Made by a program: the position numbers and the translations under genes. Positions 8,422-17,049 of a DNA stretch of 64,000 nucleotides are shown one piece after another. Source of the stretch: Flavobacterium aquariorum (lineage in GTDB: Bacteria; Bacteroidota; Bacteroidia; Flavobacteriales; Flavobacteriaceae); assembly GCF_003254745.1 (NCBI RefSeq), contig NZ_QKXH01000003.1:372001-436000 (forward strand), written 5' to 3'. Numbering within the stretch: the stretch's first letter is position 1; every line of letters starts with the position of its first letter. A model generated the notes under the pieces. It was given only the letters and a program-made list of their open reading frames with translations. It made no database searches and had not been told where the DNA came from.

Positions 8422-8434
8422 TTATTCCAAATAA
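8422..8434 (+). promoter_or_regulatory. Candidate operator, copy 3 (TTATTCCAAATAA)
   Basis: It lies 15 nt after the -7 element, almost the same place relative to its promoter as copy 1, and differs from copy 1 at one base. The arms TTATT/AATAA are inverted. A repressor bound here would block early transcription. Confidence 0.4.
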
Positions 8435-8439
8435 AGAAC

Positions 8440-10680
8440 ATGAAATATATTTTACTCCCCCTAACTTTTTTAACATTCTGTTTCAACAGCCAAGCCCAAG
8501 AAATAGCAAGTAATACAAATAGTCCAAAAGATAATACCCTTTACTATTTTTCAAATGACAGTATTAAATCTATTAGTGACACTGTTAAAAACAAAAAAGG
8601 ACAACAATTAAAAGAAGTTGTTATAACTGCAAACAAACAACCTAAACCAGTTACTGCTTTGCGTTCGGGATTAAAACCAATGGACACACCACAAAGCGTA
8701 CAAGTTATAGGCTCTGAAATTATCGAACAACAACAAGCCATCCGATTGAGTGAAGTACTTAAAAATGCCAATGGTGTTTATGTAGGTTCAGCACGAGGTG
8801 GAGCTCAAGAATCTTTTTTCTCAAGAGGCTATGATATGTCTGCCAACAATATGTTTAAAAATGGTTTCCGCTATAACGCAGGTTCTATTCCTGAGGTTTC
8901 TTCTTTAGATAAAGTAGAATTCTTAAAAGGTGGTTCTGCTTTATTATATGGGAATGTAGCACCAGGAGGAATCTTGAACTTAGTAACTAAAACACCTTCT
9001 TTCAAAAGTGGTGGGGAAGTATCTATGCAAATAGGAAGTTACTCTTTCTACAAACCTTCTGTAGATTTTTATGGTCCATTAAACAAATCTATTGCCTATA
9101 GATTTACAGGTTCTTATGAAAACTCCGAAAGTTTTAGAGATGTTGTAAAAAGAGAGCGTATTTATGTTAACCCCTCTTTACTTTTCAATGTAACCGATAA
9201 AACTCAAATTACAGTACAAGGAGATTTTTTAAGTGACGATTGGACTCCTGATTTCGGAACTGGAATAATCGGAACTGAAATTGTTGATGTACCACGAAGT
9301 AACTTTTATGGAGCTCTTTGGTCAAATGGAAAAACAAATTCTGCTAGTGCATCAGCATTGGTAAACCATGATTTCAACAAAAACTGGAAACTAAATTTCA
9401 ACAGTTCATTTCAATCTTACGATAGAGAATCAAAATCGACAGCTCAATTATCAACTGTTAAAGACAATGGTGACTGGACTAGACCATTGGTTCAAAATAA
9501 AAACTTAGAGCAAATACTTGGTGATCAATTGAGTTTGCAAGGACACTTTAATACCGGATCAATAAAACACCAATTGTTTACTGGGGTAGATTGGGAAAAC
9601 TCATTTACAACAGCTTACACTTATACTTTTACTCCTGCTAATTATGACACTATCAATCTCTATAATTTCGACCCATCAACACAAAGAAACGATATTCCAA
9701 ATGGTACCGTTACTCAAATCGTAAAAACAGATACTAATCGTTTTGGAATCTACGCACAAGATTTAATTTCATTTACAGAGCAAATTAAACTTTTAGCTGG
9801 TATTCGTTGGTCTTGGCAAGAATCTCAAGCAGAAACTAACAATTTAGTAAAAAACACGATTACTGAAGGTGCAAAACGTCCAGATAATGCTTTCTCTCCA
9901 AAAATTGGATTAGTATATCAACCAACAAAAGACATGTCTTTATTTGCAAGCTACTCTAACTCTTTTACTCCAAATACAGGAACTACAGTTGATTTGCAAC
10001 CAATAAAGCCTTCGATTATAGATCAATATGAAGCAGGTATTAAAAAAGATTTCTGGAGAGGAGTTTTGAGTACCAACGTTACTGTATATCAAATCACAAA
10101 CAACAATTTAGCACAAACTGCAGAATTCAAAGCTGACGGATCTGCAAATACGGATACCTCGATAAAAACATTGAGTGGAGAAACAAAAAGTAAAGGTATT
10201 GAAGTCGATGTTACCGCTAGACCAATTGAGGGTCTGAGTATTATTGCAGGTTACAGTTACAATGACATGCGTTATACTAAAACTTCTGGTTTAAACGGTA
10301 GTTTTATAGAAGGAGATCGTGTTGTAAGAACTCCTGCAAATACAGCCAACTTAAGTTTTTTCTATACATTGCAAACTGGAATGCTAAAAGGTGTTTCTCT
10401 TGGAGCAATAGGAAACTATATTGGTGACCGTCTTGGAGGTTGGAACAACCAATACAACAATGACCTAACTAAATACCCTGATGGAATTTGGCACAGAGAA
10501 ATCCCATTGGAAGGATACACAACCATTGACGTCTCTGCAGGTTATAGTTGGAAAAAAATATCAGTTCTTTGCAAACTGGCAAATATTACAAATGAATTAA
10601 ATTACACGGTACACGAAAATTACAGTGTAAATCCTATTGCTCCACGTCAAGTATTGGTAAGTTTAAAATATCAATTATAA
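8440..10680 (+). CDS. TonB-dependent siderophore receptor
   Basis: 746 residues, the usual length of the FhuA/FecA-like siderophore receptor family. Signal peptide 1-19 (ending NSQAQ), a TonB-box-like LKEVVITANK at about 59-68, then the plug domain with MDTPQSVQVIG, the RGYD segment (SRGYDMSANNMFKNG) and VEFLKGGSALLYGNVAPGGILNLVTK. The rest is a 22-strand-type barrel ending in VSLKYQL. It imports a ferric siderophore across the outer membrane with energy from TonB-ExbBD. Strong promoter and candidate operators lie upstream, and a perfect terminator lies 60 nt downstream, so it is probably monocistronic. The exact siderophore cannot be told from sequence. Confidence 0.95.
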   Translation: MKYILLPLTFLTFCFNSQAQEIASNTNSPKDNTLYYFSNDSIKSISDTVKNKKGQQLKEVVITANKQPKPVTALRSGLKPMDTPQSVQVIGSEIIEQQQAIRLSEVLKNANGVYVGSARGGAQESFFSRGYDMSANNMFKNGFRYNAGSIPEVSSLDKVEFLKGGSALLYGNVAPGGILNLVTKTPSFKSGGEVSMQIGSYSFYKPSVDFYGPLNKSIAYRFTGSYENSESFRDVVKRERIYVNPSLLFNVTDKTQITVQGDFLSDDWTPDFGTGIIGTEIVDVPRSNFYGALWSNGKTNSASASALVNHDFNKNWKLNFNSSFQSYDRESKSTAQLSTVKDNGDWTRPLVQNKNLEQILGDQLSLQGHFNTGSIKHQLFTGVDWENSFTTAYTYTFTPANYDTINLYNFDPSTQRNDIPNGTVTQIVKTDTNRFGIYAQDLISFTEQIKLLAGIRWSWQESQAETNNLVKNTITEGAKRPDNAFSPKIGLVYQPTKDMSLFASYSNSFTPNTGTTVDLQPIKPSIIDQYEAGIKKDFWRGVLSTNVTVYQITNNNLAQTAEFKADGSANTDTSIKTLSGETKSKGIEVDVTARPIEGLSIIAGYSYNDMRYTKTSGLNGSFIEGDRVVRTPANTANLSFFYTLQTGMLKGVSLGAIGNYIGDRLGGWNNQYNNDLTKYPDGIWHREIPLEGYTTIDVSAGYSWKKISVLCKLANITNELNYTVHENYSVNPIAPRQVLVSLKYQL

Positions 10681-10740
10681 AAACTTAATTTGATTTTTAA
10701 TTATATCGAAACATTTTTTTTTGCAACATCATTTGCAATA

Positions 10741-10785
10741 AACATAAAAACCTCGTTTAGCAATAAACGAGGTTTTTATGTTTGT
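10741..10785 (+). terminator. Perfect 19-bp hairpin terminator
   Basis: Arms 10741-10759 and 10764-10782 are exact inverse complements (core CCTCGTTTA / TAAACGAGG) around the loop GCAA, with T-rich 3' arm. Terminates the receptor transcript; the next promoter overlaps its distal edge. Confidence 0.85.
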
Positions 10786-10813
10786 AAATGGAAGTGTATT
10801 TTAACTATATTTG
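10781..10813 (+). promoter_or_regulatory. Promoter of the amino-acid permease
   Basis: TTTG at 10781-10784, a 21-nt spacer, TATATTTG at 10806-10813. Start codon 57 nt downstream. Confidence 0.65.
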
Positions 10814-10870
10814 ATAGTATTCTCAAAATCAATCATTAACTAATCCATTCCTTAACCTAACGATAAAAGC

Positions 10871-12196
10871 ATGACAGAAACCAAGCAGAACCAATTAAAA
10901 AAAAGTCTAGGGTTAAGTTTTAATATTGCTGTTTTAATTGGAGGTACAATTGGTGTTGGTATTCTTCGTACACCTGGCGCTATTGCAGGAATGTTAAATG
11001 ATTATTGGCTTATAATTATCTGTTGGATTTTTGGAGGAATATATATACTAATTGGCGCCAATTCCTATGCCGAATTAGCAACAATGTTACCAAAAGCTGG
11101 AGGTTCATACAATTATATAAAAAGAGCTTTTGGAGATTATGCCGGTTTTATATCAGGATGGTTTGATTATATAACCAATGTGGTTCCACCTGCTTTTTAC
11201 TGCATCGTGATTAGCGAATACATTGTTATTTTATTTCCAAATTTGGAAAGTTACTCAACAGTCATTGCTATTGCCTTTTTAATTGGGTTTGTGTTTATAC
11301 ATATCAGCGGAATAAAAAATGGGAGTCTGATTCAGCAAATAACTAGTTTAATTAAAGTCATTTGCTTTGTGGCATTAATTGTGGCTTGCTTTATGTATTC
11401 GGGAGTAAAATTAAATCCCATCGAAAAAAACAGTTCTTTTTTTGAAATAGGAATTTTGTTTGGCTTTTTCAAATCACTCCAACTCATCATTGGTACTTAC
11501 GACGGTTGGTATTCCGTTTGTTTTTTTGCCGAAGAAGATAAAAATCCAAGTAAAAACATTCCTAAATCATTATATACTGGAGCCATACTCGTCATATTAA
11601 TTTATGTATTAATCAATATTGCTTTTTTCCATGTCTTACCGGTTGCTTCATTGGCTAATTCGCATTTGGCGGCTGCTGATGTATCCAAAGTAGTTTTTGG
11701 TGATAAAGGAGCCATTATAGTAACCGTTATCGCTATATTATCTTTGATTAGTATTCTAAATGCCTATATGATGATTCCTGCAAGAATATTGTATGGACTG
11801 AGCCGAGATGGTTTTTTCTTTCAAAAAGGGACAACTATCAACAAAGGTGGTACTCCAATAGTAACACTCTTAATTTCTTCCTTATTTAGTTTAGTCTTAA
11901 TTGGCATCGGCACATTTGAAGTATTATTTTCATTTGGAACGTTCATGTCAGTTATTGTTTGGGGATTAGCTTATTGCTCGCTGATAAAATTAAGAACTAA
12001 AGAACCTAATTTAGCAAGACCCTATCGATCTAGGTGGTATCCTTGGTCAACGGTAATTGCAATTATGGCAACTTTTGGATTATTGATTGGTTTCGTTTAT
12101 AGTGACACCAAAAACTTTGTAATCATAGTAATCATCACGATAATTTCCTATCCTTTATTTTTAGTACTAAATCACAGAAACGAAAAGAATAAATAA
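10871..12196 (+). CDS. APC-family amino-acid permease
   Basis: 441 residues, almost entirely hydrophobic, with about 12 membrane helices. The first helix carries GGTIGVGILRTPG at about 24-36, the unwound substrate-binding signature of the amino acid-polyamine-organocation superfamily. GTYDGWYSVCFFAEEDKNPSKNIPKSL in the middle is the conserved helix 6 to 7 region, closest to the LAT/serine-threonine exchanger branch. It sits in the cytoplasmic membrane and moves amino acids. The substrate is not determined. It is a single-gene unit with its own promoter, and shares a bidirectional terminator with the convergent valS. Confidence 0.88.
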   Translation: MTETKQNQLKKSLGLSFNIAVLIGGTIGVGILRTPGAIAGMLNDYWLIIICWIFGGIYILIGANSYAELATMLPKAGGSYNYIKRAFGDYAGFISGWFDYITNVVPPAFYCIVISEYIVILFPNLESYSTVIAIAFLIGFVFIHISGIKNGSLIQQITSLIKVICFVALIVACFMYSGVKLNPIEKNSSFFEIGILFGFFKSLQLIIGTYDGWYSVCFFAEEDKNPSKNIPKSLYTGAILVILIYVLINIAFFHVLPVASLANSHLAAADVSKVVFGDKGAIIVTVIAILSLISILNAYMMIPARILYGLSRDGFFFQKGTTINKGGTPIVTLLISSLFSLVLIGIGTFEVLFSFGTFMSVIVWGLAYCSLIKLRTKEPNLARPYRSRWYPWSTVIAIMATFGLLIGFVYSDTKNFVIIVIITIISYPLFLVLNHRNEKNK

Positions 12197-12210
12197 TTAA
12201 TCCATAAAAC

Positions 12211-12252
12211 AAAAAAATCCCAATTCCGAAAATTTCAGAATTGGGATCTTAT
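12211..12252. terminator. Bidirectional terminator between permease and valS
   Basis: ATCCCAATTC (12217-12226) pairs with GAATTGGGAT (12238-12247). An A7 run on the left gives a strong U tract for minus-strand transcripts; the right side is T-rich for the permease. Confidence 0.75.
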
Positions 12253-12272
12253 ATTTTAGAAAAGGCCTGTTA

Positions 12273-14906
12273 TTATTTCAAACTCACTAAACTCTGCTCA
12301 ATCGTAGCAATTTTAGAAAGTGCATCGGCTTCTTTTTGTCTTTCGTTAGCCAAAACTTTTTCTGGCGCACCATTCACAAATTTCTCATTCGAAAGTTTGC
12401 TTTGAACAGATTTCAAGAATCCTTGCGTATATACTAACTCAGCAGTAAGTTTCGCAATTTCTTCCTCAACATTGATATTTCCAGTGATTGGAATAAAATA
12501 TTCATTCGATTTAACTCTAAATGACAACGCTCCATCCACTTTATCCGAAACATATTCTAAGGAAGTAATGTTCCCCAATTTAGTCACAACTGAATCAAAA
12601 TAGGTAGACGCTTTATCATTGTTTACTACTTTCAATTCAATCGTATCCTTGAACGGAATATTCTTGTCTTTACGAATGGTTCTAATTCCGGAAATCACAT
12701 CGATTGTATTTTCAAAATCAGTAATTAACTGCGAATTAAAAGGTTTCATTTCTGGCCAAGTCGAAACAATTAATGCTTCCTCAGTTGTTCTTTCTGCCAA
12801 TATTTGCCAAATCTCCTCTGTCAAGAAAGGCATAAATGGATGCAATAATTTCAAATTATTTTCCAACATTTCTATTGCTTTCGCAAAAGTTACGCTGTCA
12901 ATTGGCTGTTGGTACGCAGGTTTTATCATTTCCAAGAACCAAGAACAGAAATCGTCCCAAACCAATTTGTAAATTCCCATCAAAGCATCTGAGATTCTGT
13001 ATTTTTCAAAATTGTCTTCAATTTCCAACAGGGTTTGTTGCAATTTGGCTTCATACCACTCGATTGCTACTTTTGAAGATTCTGGTTGAGGAATTTCAGT
13101 AGACACTTCCCAGCCTTTTATCAATTTGAAAGCATTCCATATTTTGTTGGAAAATGCTTTTCCTTGGTTGCATAATTCCTCGTCAAACATAATGTCGTTA
13201 CCCGCAGAAGCACTTAAAAGCAATCCAACACGAACTCCATCGGCACCAAATTTTTCAATTAATTCTAATGGTTCAGGTGAATTACCCAAAGATTTAGACA
13301 TTTTACGTCTTTGTTTGTCGCGAACCAATCCGGTCAAATACACATTCGTAAAAGGTTTTTTTCCAGTATATTCATATCCGGCAATAATCATTCTCGCGAC
13401 CCAGAAAAACAAGATATCTGGACCAGTTACTAAATCATTGGTTGGATAATAGTATTTAAAATCTTCATTCTCTGGATTCATAATTCCTCCAAAAACGGAC
13501 ATTGGCCACAACCAAGATGAAAACCAAGTATCTAGCGCATCAGCATCTTGTTTCAAATCGGAAGCAAGAAGAGAAGGATTAGAAGTTTTTTCTTGCGCCA
13601 ATTTTAAAGCTTCTTCGATAGTTTCTGCAACCACAAAATCTTCTTTTCCGTCTCCGTAAAAATAAGCCGGAATTTGTTGTCCCCACCACAATTGACGTGA
13701 AATATTCCAATCACGGATATTATTTAACCAATGTGCATATGTGTTTTCAAAACGTTTTGGATGTAATTTAATGTCACCATCAACCAAAACAGATTGTATG
13801 GCTGGTTTTACCAAATCTTCCATTTTCAAGAACCATTGATCAGACAAACGAGGTTCAATCACTGCTTTGGTTCTTTCAGAAGTTCCCACTTTATTCAGGT
13901 GCGTTTCAGTTTTTGCCAAAGCACCATTCGTTTCTAATTCTTTTACAATCTCGGTACGAACCACAAAACGGTCTTTACCTTGATAGTGCAATCCAAAACT
14001 ATTTAGCGTAGCATCATCATTGAAAATATCAATAATCTCCAAATTATGTTTTTCTCCTAGCGTTTTATCATTCATATCATGCGCTGGAGTCACTTTCAAA
14101 CAGCCCGTTCCAAATTCCACATCTACATATTCATCTTCGATAATCGGAACTACTCGACCGCAAATTGGCACAATTGCTTTTTTTCCTTTCAAATGGGCAA
14201 AACGTTCGTCATTTGGATTGATACAAATAGCTGTATCCCCAAAAATAGTCTCTGGACGCGTAGTGGCTACCGTCAAGAAATCTTCAGTTCCTTCTATTTT
14301 GTACTTTAGGAAATATAATTTTCCTTGTTGCTCTTCGTATATAACTTCTTCATCAGACAAAGTCGTTTTGGCTTCAGGATCCCAGTTTACCATTCGATAT
14401 CCACGATAAATCAGGCCTTTGTTGTATAAATCCACAAAAGATCGAATTACAGATGCCGACATGTCGGGATCCATTGTAAATTTAGTACGTTCCCAATCAC
14501 AAGAACAACCTAACTGCTTTAATTGATCAAGAATAACTCCGCCATATTTGTCAGTCCATTCCCAAGCATGTTTCAAGAACTCTTCTCGGGTCAAATCATT
14601 CTTGTTGATTCCTTCCGCTTTCAATTTAGCAACTACCTTAGCTTCAGTGGCAATAGAAGCGTGATCCGTTCCCGGAACCCAACAAGCGTTAAAACCTTTT
14701 AAACGTGCTCTTCGAATCAATACATCTTGAATTGTGTTGTTAAGCATGTGTCCCATATGCAAAACTCCAGTTACATTGGGAGGTGGAATTACGATGGAGT
14801 AAGGCGTTCTATGGTCTGGCTCCGAATGAAAATAATTATTTTTCATCCAATACGCATACCATTTATTCTCGATAGTTTTAGCGTCAAATTGTGCTGGAAT
14901 TGTCAT
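12273..14906 (-). CDS. valS: Valine--tRNA ligase
   Basis: 877 residues, full length for bacterial ValRS. This class I synthetase charges tRNA-Val in the cytosol. It has the HIGH-type motif PPPNVTGVLHMGHMLNN at about 41-57, an editing (CP1) domain with the TTRPETIFGDTAICINP segment, the KMSKS loop in RRKMSKSLGNS near residue 535, an anticodon-binding helical domain, and a C-terminal coiled coil (EEIAKLTAELVYTQGFLKSVQSKL in outline) usual for ValRS. Start ATG at 14906 gives MTIPAQFDAKTIENKWYAYW, the standard N-terminus. A long leader of about 145 nt is implied if the -7 element at 15057 is used. Confidence 0.98.
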   Translation of the reverse strand: MTIPAQFDAKTIENKWYAYWMKNNYFHSEPDHRTPYSIVIPPPNVTGVLHMGHMLNNTIQDVLIRRARLKGFNACWVPGTDHASIATEAKVVAKLKAEGINKNDLTREEFLKHAWEWTDKYGGVILDQLKQLGCSCDWERTKFTMDPDMSASVIRSFVDLYNKGLIYRGYRMVNWDPEAKTTLSDEEVIYEEQQGKLYFLKYKIEGTEDFLTVATTRPETIFGDTAICINPNDERFAHLKGKKAIVPICGRVVPIIEDEYVDVEFGTGCLKVTPAHDMNDKTLGEKHNLEIIDIFNDDATLNSFGLHYQGKDRFVVRTEIVKELETNGALAKTETHLNKVGTSERTKAVIEPRLSDQWFLKMEDLVKPAIQSVLVDGDIKLHPKRFENTYAHWLNNIRDWNISRQLWWGQQIPAYFYGDGKEDFVVAETIEEALKLAQEKTSNPSLLASDLKQDADALDTWFSSWLWPMSVFGGIMNPENEDFKYYYPTNDLVTGPDILFFWVARMIIAGYEYTGKKPFTNVYLTGLVRDKQRRKMSKSLGNSPEPLELIEKFGADGVRVGLLLSASAGNDIMFDEELCNQGKAFSNKIWNAFKLIKGWEVSTEIPQPESSKVAIEWYEAKLQQTLLEIEDNFEKYRISDALMGIYKLVWDDFCSWFLEMIKPAYQQPIDSVTFAKAIEMLENNLKLLHPFMPFLTEEIWQILAERTTEEALIVSTWPEMKPFNSQLITDFENTIDVISGIRTIRKDKNIPFKDTIELKVVNNDKASTYFDSVVTKLGNITSLEYVSDKVDGALSFRVKSNEYFIPITGNINVEEEIAKLTAELVYTQGFLKSVQSKLSNEKFVNGAPEKVLANERQKEADALSKIATIEQSLVSLK

Positions 14907-15056
14907 TTTATTGTGTATTCGTTGGATTGTTTATTCATTTATTCGCTTATTCTTTGATTTGTTTGTTGCTTCTTTATCTGAATTAAACAAACGATTCTAC
15001 AGTTAAACGAGTAAACCTTTCTACTTTGGTTTGATTTTTGATATGTATATAAAGCA

Positions 15057-15064
15057 CAAAAGTA
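15057..15064 (-). promoter_or_regulatory. -7 element, probable valS promoter
   Basis: Minus-strand TACTTTTG, a full TAnnTTTG match. No clear TTG at the right distance, so confidence is modest. Confidence 0.4.
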
Positions 15065-15100
15065 AATAATTAAGCACAGTATAAAAAGGGAAATAAAAAA

Positions 15101-15130
15101 TTGTGCATTAATTAAAAGATACTATATTTA
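15101..15130 (+). promoter_or_regulatory. Promoter of the DUF1573 gene
   Basis: TTG at 15101-15103, 19-nt spacer, TATATTTA at 15123-15130 (seven of eight to the -7 consensus counting fixed and free positions). The ATG is 27 nt downstream. Confidence 0.55.
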
Positions 15131-15157
15131 CTATACCTACTAAAAAAACATAAGGAA

Positions 15158-15547
15158 ATGAAAAATATTACAGCTTTTATCGTCTTGCTATTTTTAAGCA
15201 ACATTGGTTTTGCACAAAGCGGTCCAAAAATCAACATTCTTCAAGCAGAAAACACAGTTGACTATGGAAAAGTGTACAAATCAAGTGACAATGGTGTCCG
15301 AAGCTTTACATTTACCAATACTGGTGATACTCCTTTAAACATAACTGGAATTCAATCTACAGCAAGCTGCACCATATTGTACAAACCTAGCCAGGCAATT
15401 GCTCCAGGGAAATCAGACCGAATTGATATAAAATACAACATGGTTCCAGGACCAATCCGTAAAACCATTACTTTAGAGACCAATGCGGTAAACTATGAAG
15501 AAGGTCGGGTACCATTAAAAATTAAAGGAGAAGTACTCACAAACTAA
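15158..15547 (+). CDS. Small exported DUF1573 protein
   Basis: 129 residues: signal peptide 1-19 (SNIGFAQ), then one DUF1573 immunoglobulin-like domain. Diagnostic pieces are VDYGKVYKSSDNGVRSFTFTNTGDTPLNI followed by STASCTI and the APGKSDRIDIKYN segment; DUF1573 normally reads F-x-F-x-N-x-G-x-x-P-L-x-I. It is secreted or periplasmic. These proteins are abundant in Bacteroidota and have no settled function. It is monocistronic between its own promoter and the hairpin at 15560. Confidence 0.9.
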   Translation: MKNITAFIVLLFLSNIGFAQSGPKINILQAENTVDYGKVYKSSDNGVRSFTFTNTGDTPLNITGIQSTASCTILYKPSQAIAPGKSDRIDIKYNMVPGPIRKTITLETNAVNYEEGRVPLKIKGEVLTN

Positions 15548-15559
15548 AACAATTTTATT

Positions 15560-15591
15560 AAAGACGCTTTTATTTCAAAAGCGTCTTTTTT
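15560..15591. terminator. Bidirectional terminator
   Basis: AAAGACGCTTTT (15560-15571) and AAAAGCGTCTTT (15577-15588), perfect 12-bp stem with 5-nt loop, followed by a T tract. It lies between the DUF1573 gene and the convergent protease-like gene, whose stop it abuts. Confidence 0.8.
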
Positions 15592-16923
15592 TTATAAAAT
15601 GTCCTGCAGTTGGAAGGCAAATTTCAATATTTGATTATTTCGTTCTACTTCCAAATATATCCATTTATCATCCTCAGATTTAAACATTTCATTCAATTTT
15701 TGCAATGAATACCGATACGCAGGTGATTTATTGACTGAAATAATAATATCTCCAACCTGCAAACCAGAATTTGCTGCAGGCGATTTTTTTCTAATGTTGG
15801 CAATCTCATATATAGGTTTGAGTTGAAACTTATATTTAAAATCATTGGTTATATTCTTTCCGCTACTATCAAATGTAACACCCCCTGACAGAGGAACCGT
15901 TTCCAACTTTACAGTTTCTTGCACCCATTGCAAACCATTATGTTTTATTTCAATACCACTTTTATTATAAGTAAATGGTTCACTGAAATTAGAATTTTTC
16001 TTTAAATACAGCTTTTCATTTTTATAATCAAAAATCACTGAAAAACGTTTTAAAATTTCACCACCAACTGAACCTATTCGATTTTGAACCATGCGAACAC
16101 TTTTTATGGAACTGGAATCCGGAAATGCAACAATCGGAGATTTAAAGTCATACTTATCAAACGAAAACTCAGAAATTCTAGCTCTTTTTCCTTCTATATC
16201 CCCACTAAAACCTTTTCCCAAAAAATCTTCAAAATACCTGGGAGGTACTTTAATTTGTTCCGATAAATTTTGAAAAAGCCAAACCGAATCACTATTCCCA
16301 ATATCAATCAACATTTTCACGTCCACATTTGATTCATTCATAACAACATTACCTTTCAAATAAGGTTTGAATTTCTCAATCGTAATTGGGACTATACTAA
16401 ATTTTTTTTTAATTTTTTTCCTTCTTTCATCATCATTTTTATAAATGATTACCTTTTTACTGGCGTAATCTATACGAACCAAATTATCTTTAAAAAACTG
16501 GTAGCCAATAATCCCATTTACCGGTATACCAATTTGTGAAGATAAATTAAAACTCTGATCCAAAATAACATAAATAAGTTGATTATGAGACGTCAAACCA
16601 TCCATATCCAAAATATTATTGGTAGTTTTTAGCCCCTCAATAGCATCTTCACTACCCAAACCTTTCAAAGTTATTTTTTCGGAATTATAAAAATTAACAT
16701 CCGGATTATCCTCCAAACTAAAAAGAATAGTTTCCTCTACACCGGTATCTAAAAGAAAATTCAACTCAACCCCATTTACTTTTATCGGAATAAAAACCAA
16801 ATTATTGATTAAAACCAACGGCACGGTAACTTTTTCGATTCCTTTGTCAAATACAAAACCATCCTGGGCAAAAACAGGCATTATTGTTAGTATTAAAAGA
16901 AAAAATATACATTTTTTTTCCAT
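15592..16923 (-). CDS. Exported two-lobed retropepsin-like aspartyl protease with PDZ domain
   Basis: 443 residues with signal peptide 1-20 (MPVFAQ). Lobe one has LNFLLDTGVEETILFS, giving the DTG catalytic triad at 59-61, and closes with GIIGYQFFKDNLVRIDY. Lobe two repeats the plan with KMLIDIGNSDSVWLF (DIG at about 208, Asp kept, Thr replaced by Ile) and closes with GSVGGEILKRFSVIFDY. A PDZ domain follows at about 370-440 (KKSPAANSGLQVGDIIISVN). It is a periplasmic or surface protease-like protein, probably built by duplication of a retropepsin domain. Whether lobe two contributes catalytically is uncertain. Convergent with DUF1573, divergent from the aminotransferase. Confidence 0.85.
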   Translation of the reverse strand: MEKKCIFFLLILTIMPVFAQDGFVFDKGIEKVTVPLVLINNLVFIPIKVNGVELNFLLDTGVEETILFSLEDNPDVNFYNSEKITLKGLGSEDAIEGLKTTNNILDMDGLTSHNQLIYVILDQSFNLSSQIGIPVNGIIGYQFFKDNLVRIDYASKKVIIYKNDDERRKKIKKKFSIVPITIEKFKPYLKGNVVMNESNVDVKMLIDIGNSDSVWLFQNLSEQIKVPPRYFEDFLGKGFSGDIEGKRARISEFSFDKYDFKSPIVAFPDSSSIKSVRMVQNRIGSVGGEILKRFSVIFDYKNEKLYLKKNSNFSEPFTYNKSGIEIKHNGLQWVQETVKLETVPLSGGVTFDSSGKNITNDFKYKFQLKPIYEIANIRKKSPAANSGLQVGDIIISVNKSPAYRYSLQKLNEMFKSEDDKWIYLEVERNNQILKFAFQLQDIL

Positions 16924-17049
16924 TTAGTTATATTTCTATATTATTACCCAATTATACGATAATAATGGACGAAAAACAACAAAATTGATACATTGTTTAC
17001 AGTGATTTTGAAAAATAAATTGCAAATTTGCACCTCAAATTTTACAATC

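Larger units (their letters stand above)
8097..8439 (+). other. AT-rich intergenic region upstream of the siderophore receptor
   Basis: 343 nt with no gene. The first 260 nt are AT-rich with no structure I can support. The last 80 nt hold the receptor promoter (8376-8406) and two copies of the candidate operator (8362-8374 and 8422-8434). Confidence 0.7.

Noticed and set aside
10741..10785. 19-bp inverted repeat as a transposon end or attachment site
   Set aside because: Short GCAA loop, T-rich 3' arm and position after a stop codon make it a standard terminator; no transposase or integrase is nearby.
13126..13449. 107-codon plus-strand frame inside valS
   Set aside because: Lies wholly antisense to conserved synthetase motifs; the same applies to the other frames opposite valS, gyrB, secDF and the TPR gene.
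16993..17049. Upstream TTG extension of the aminotransferase
   Set aside because: Nineteen codons of AT-rich leader ahead of a standard ATG N-terminus.
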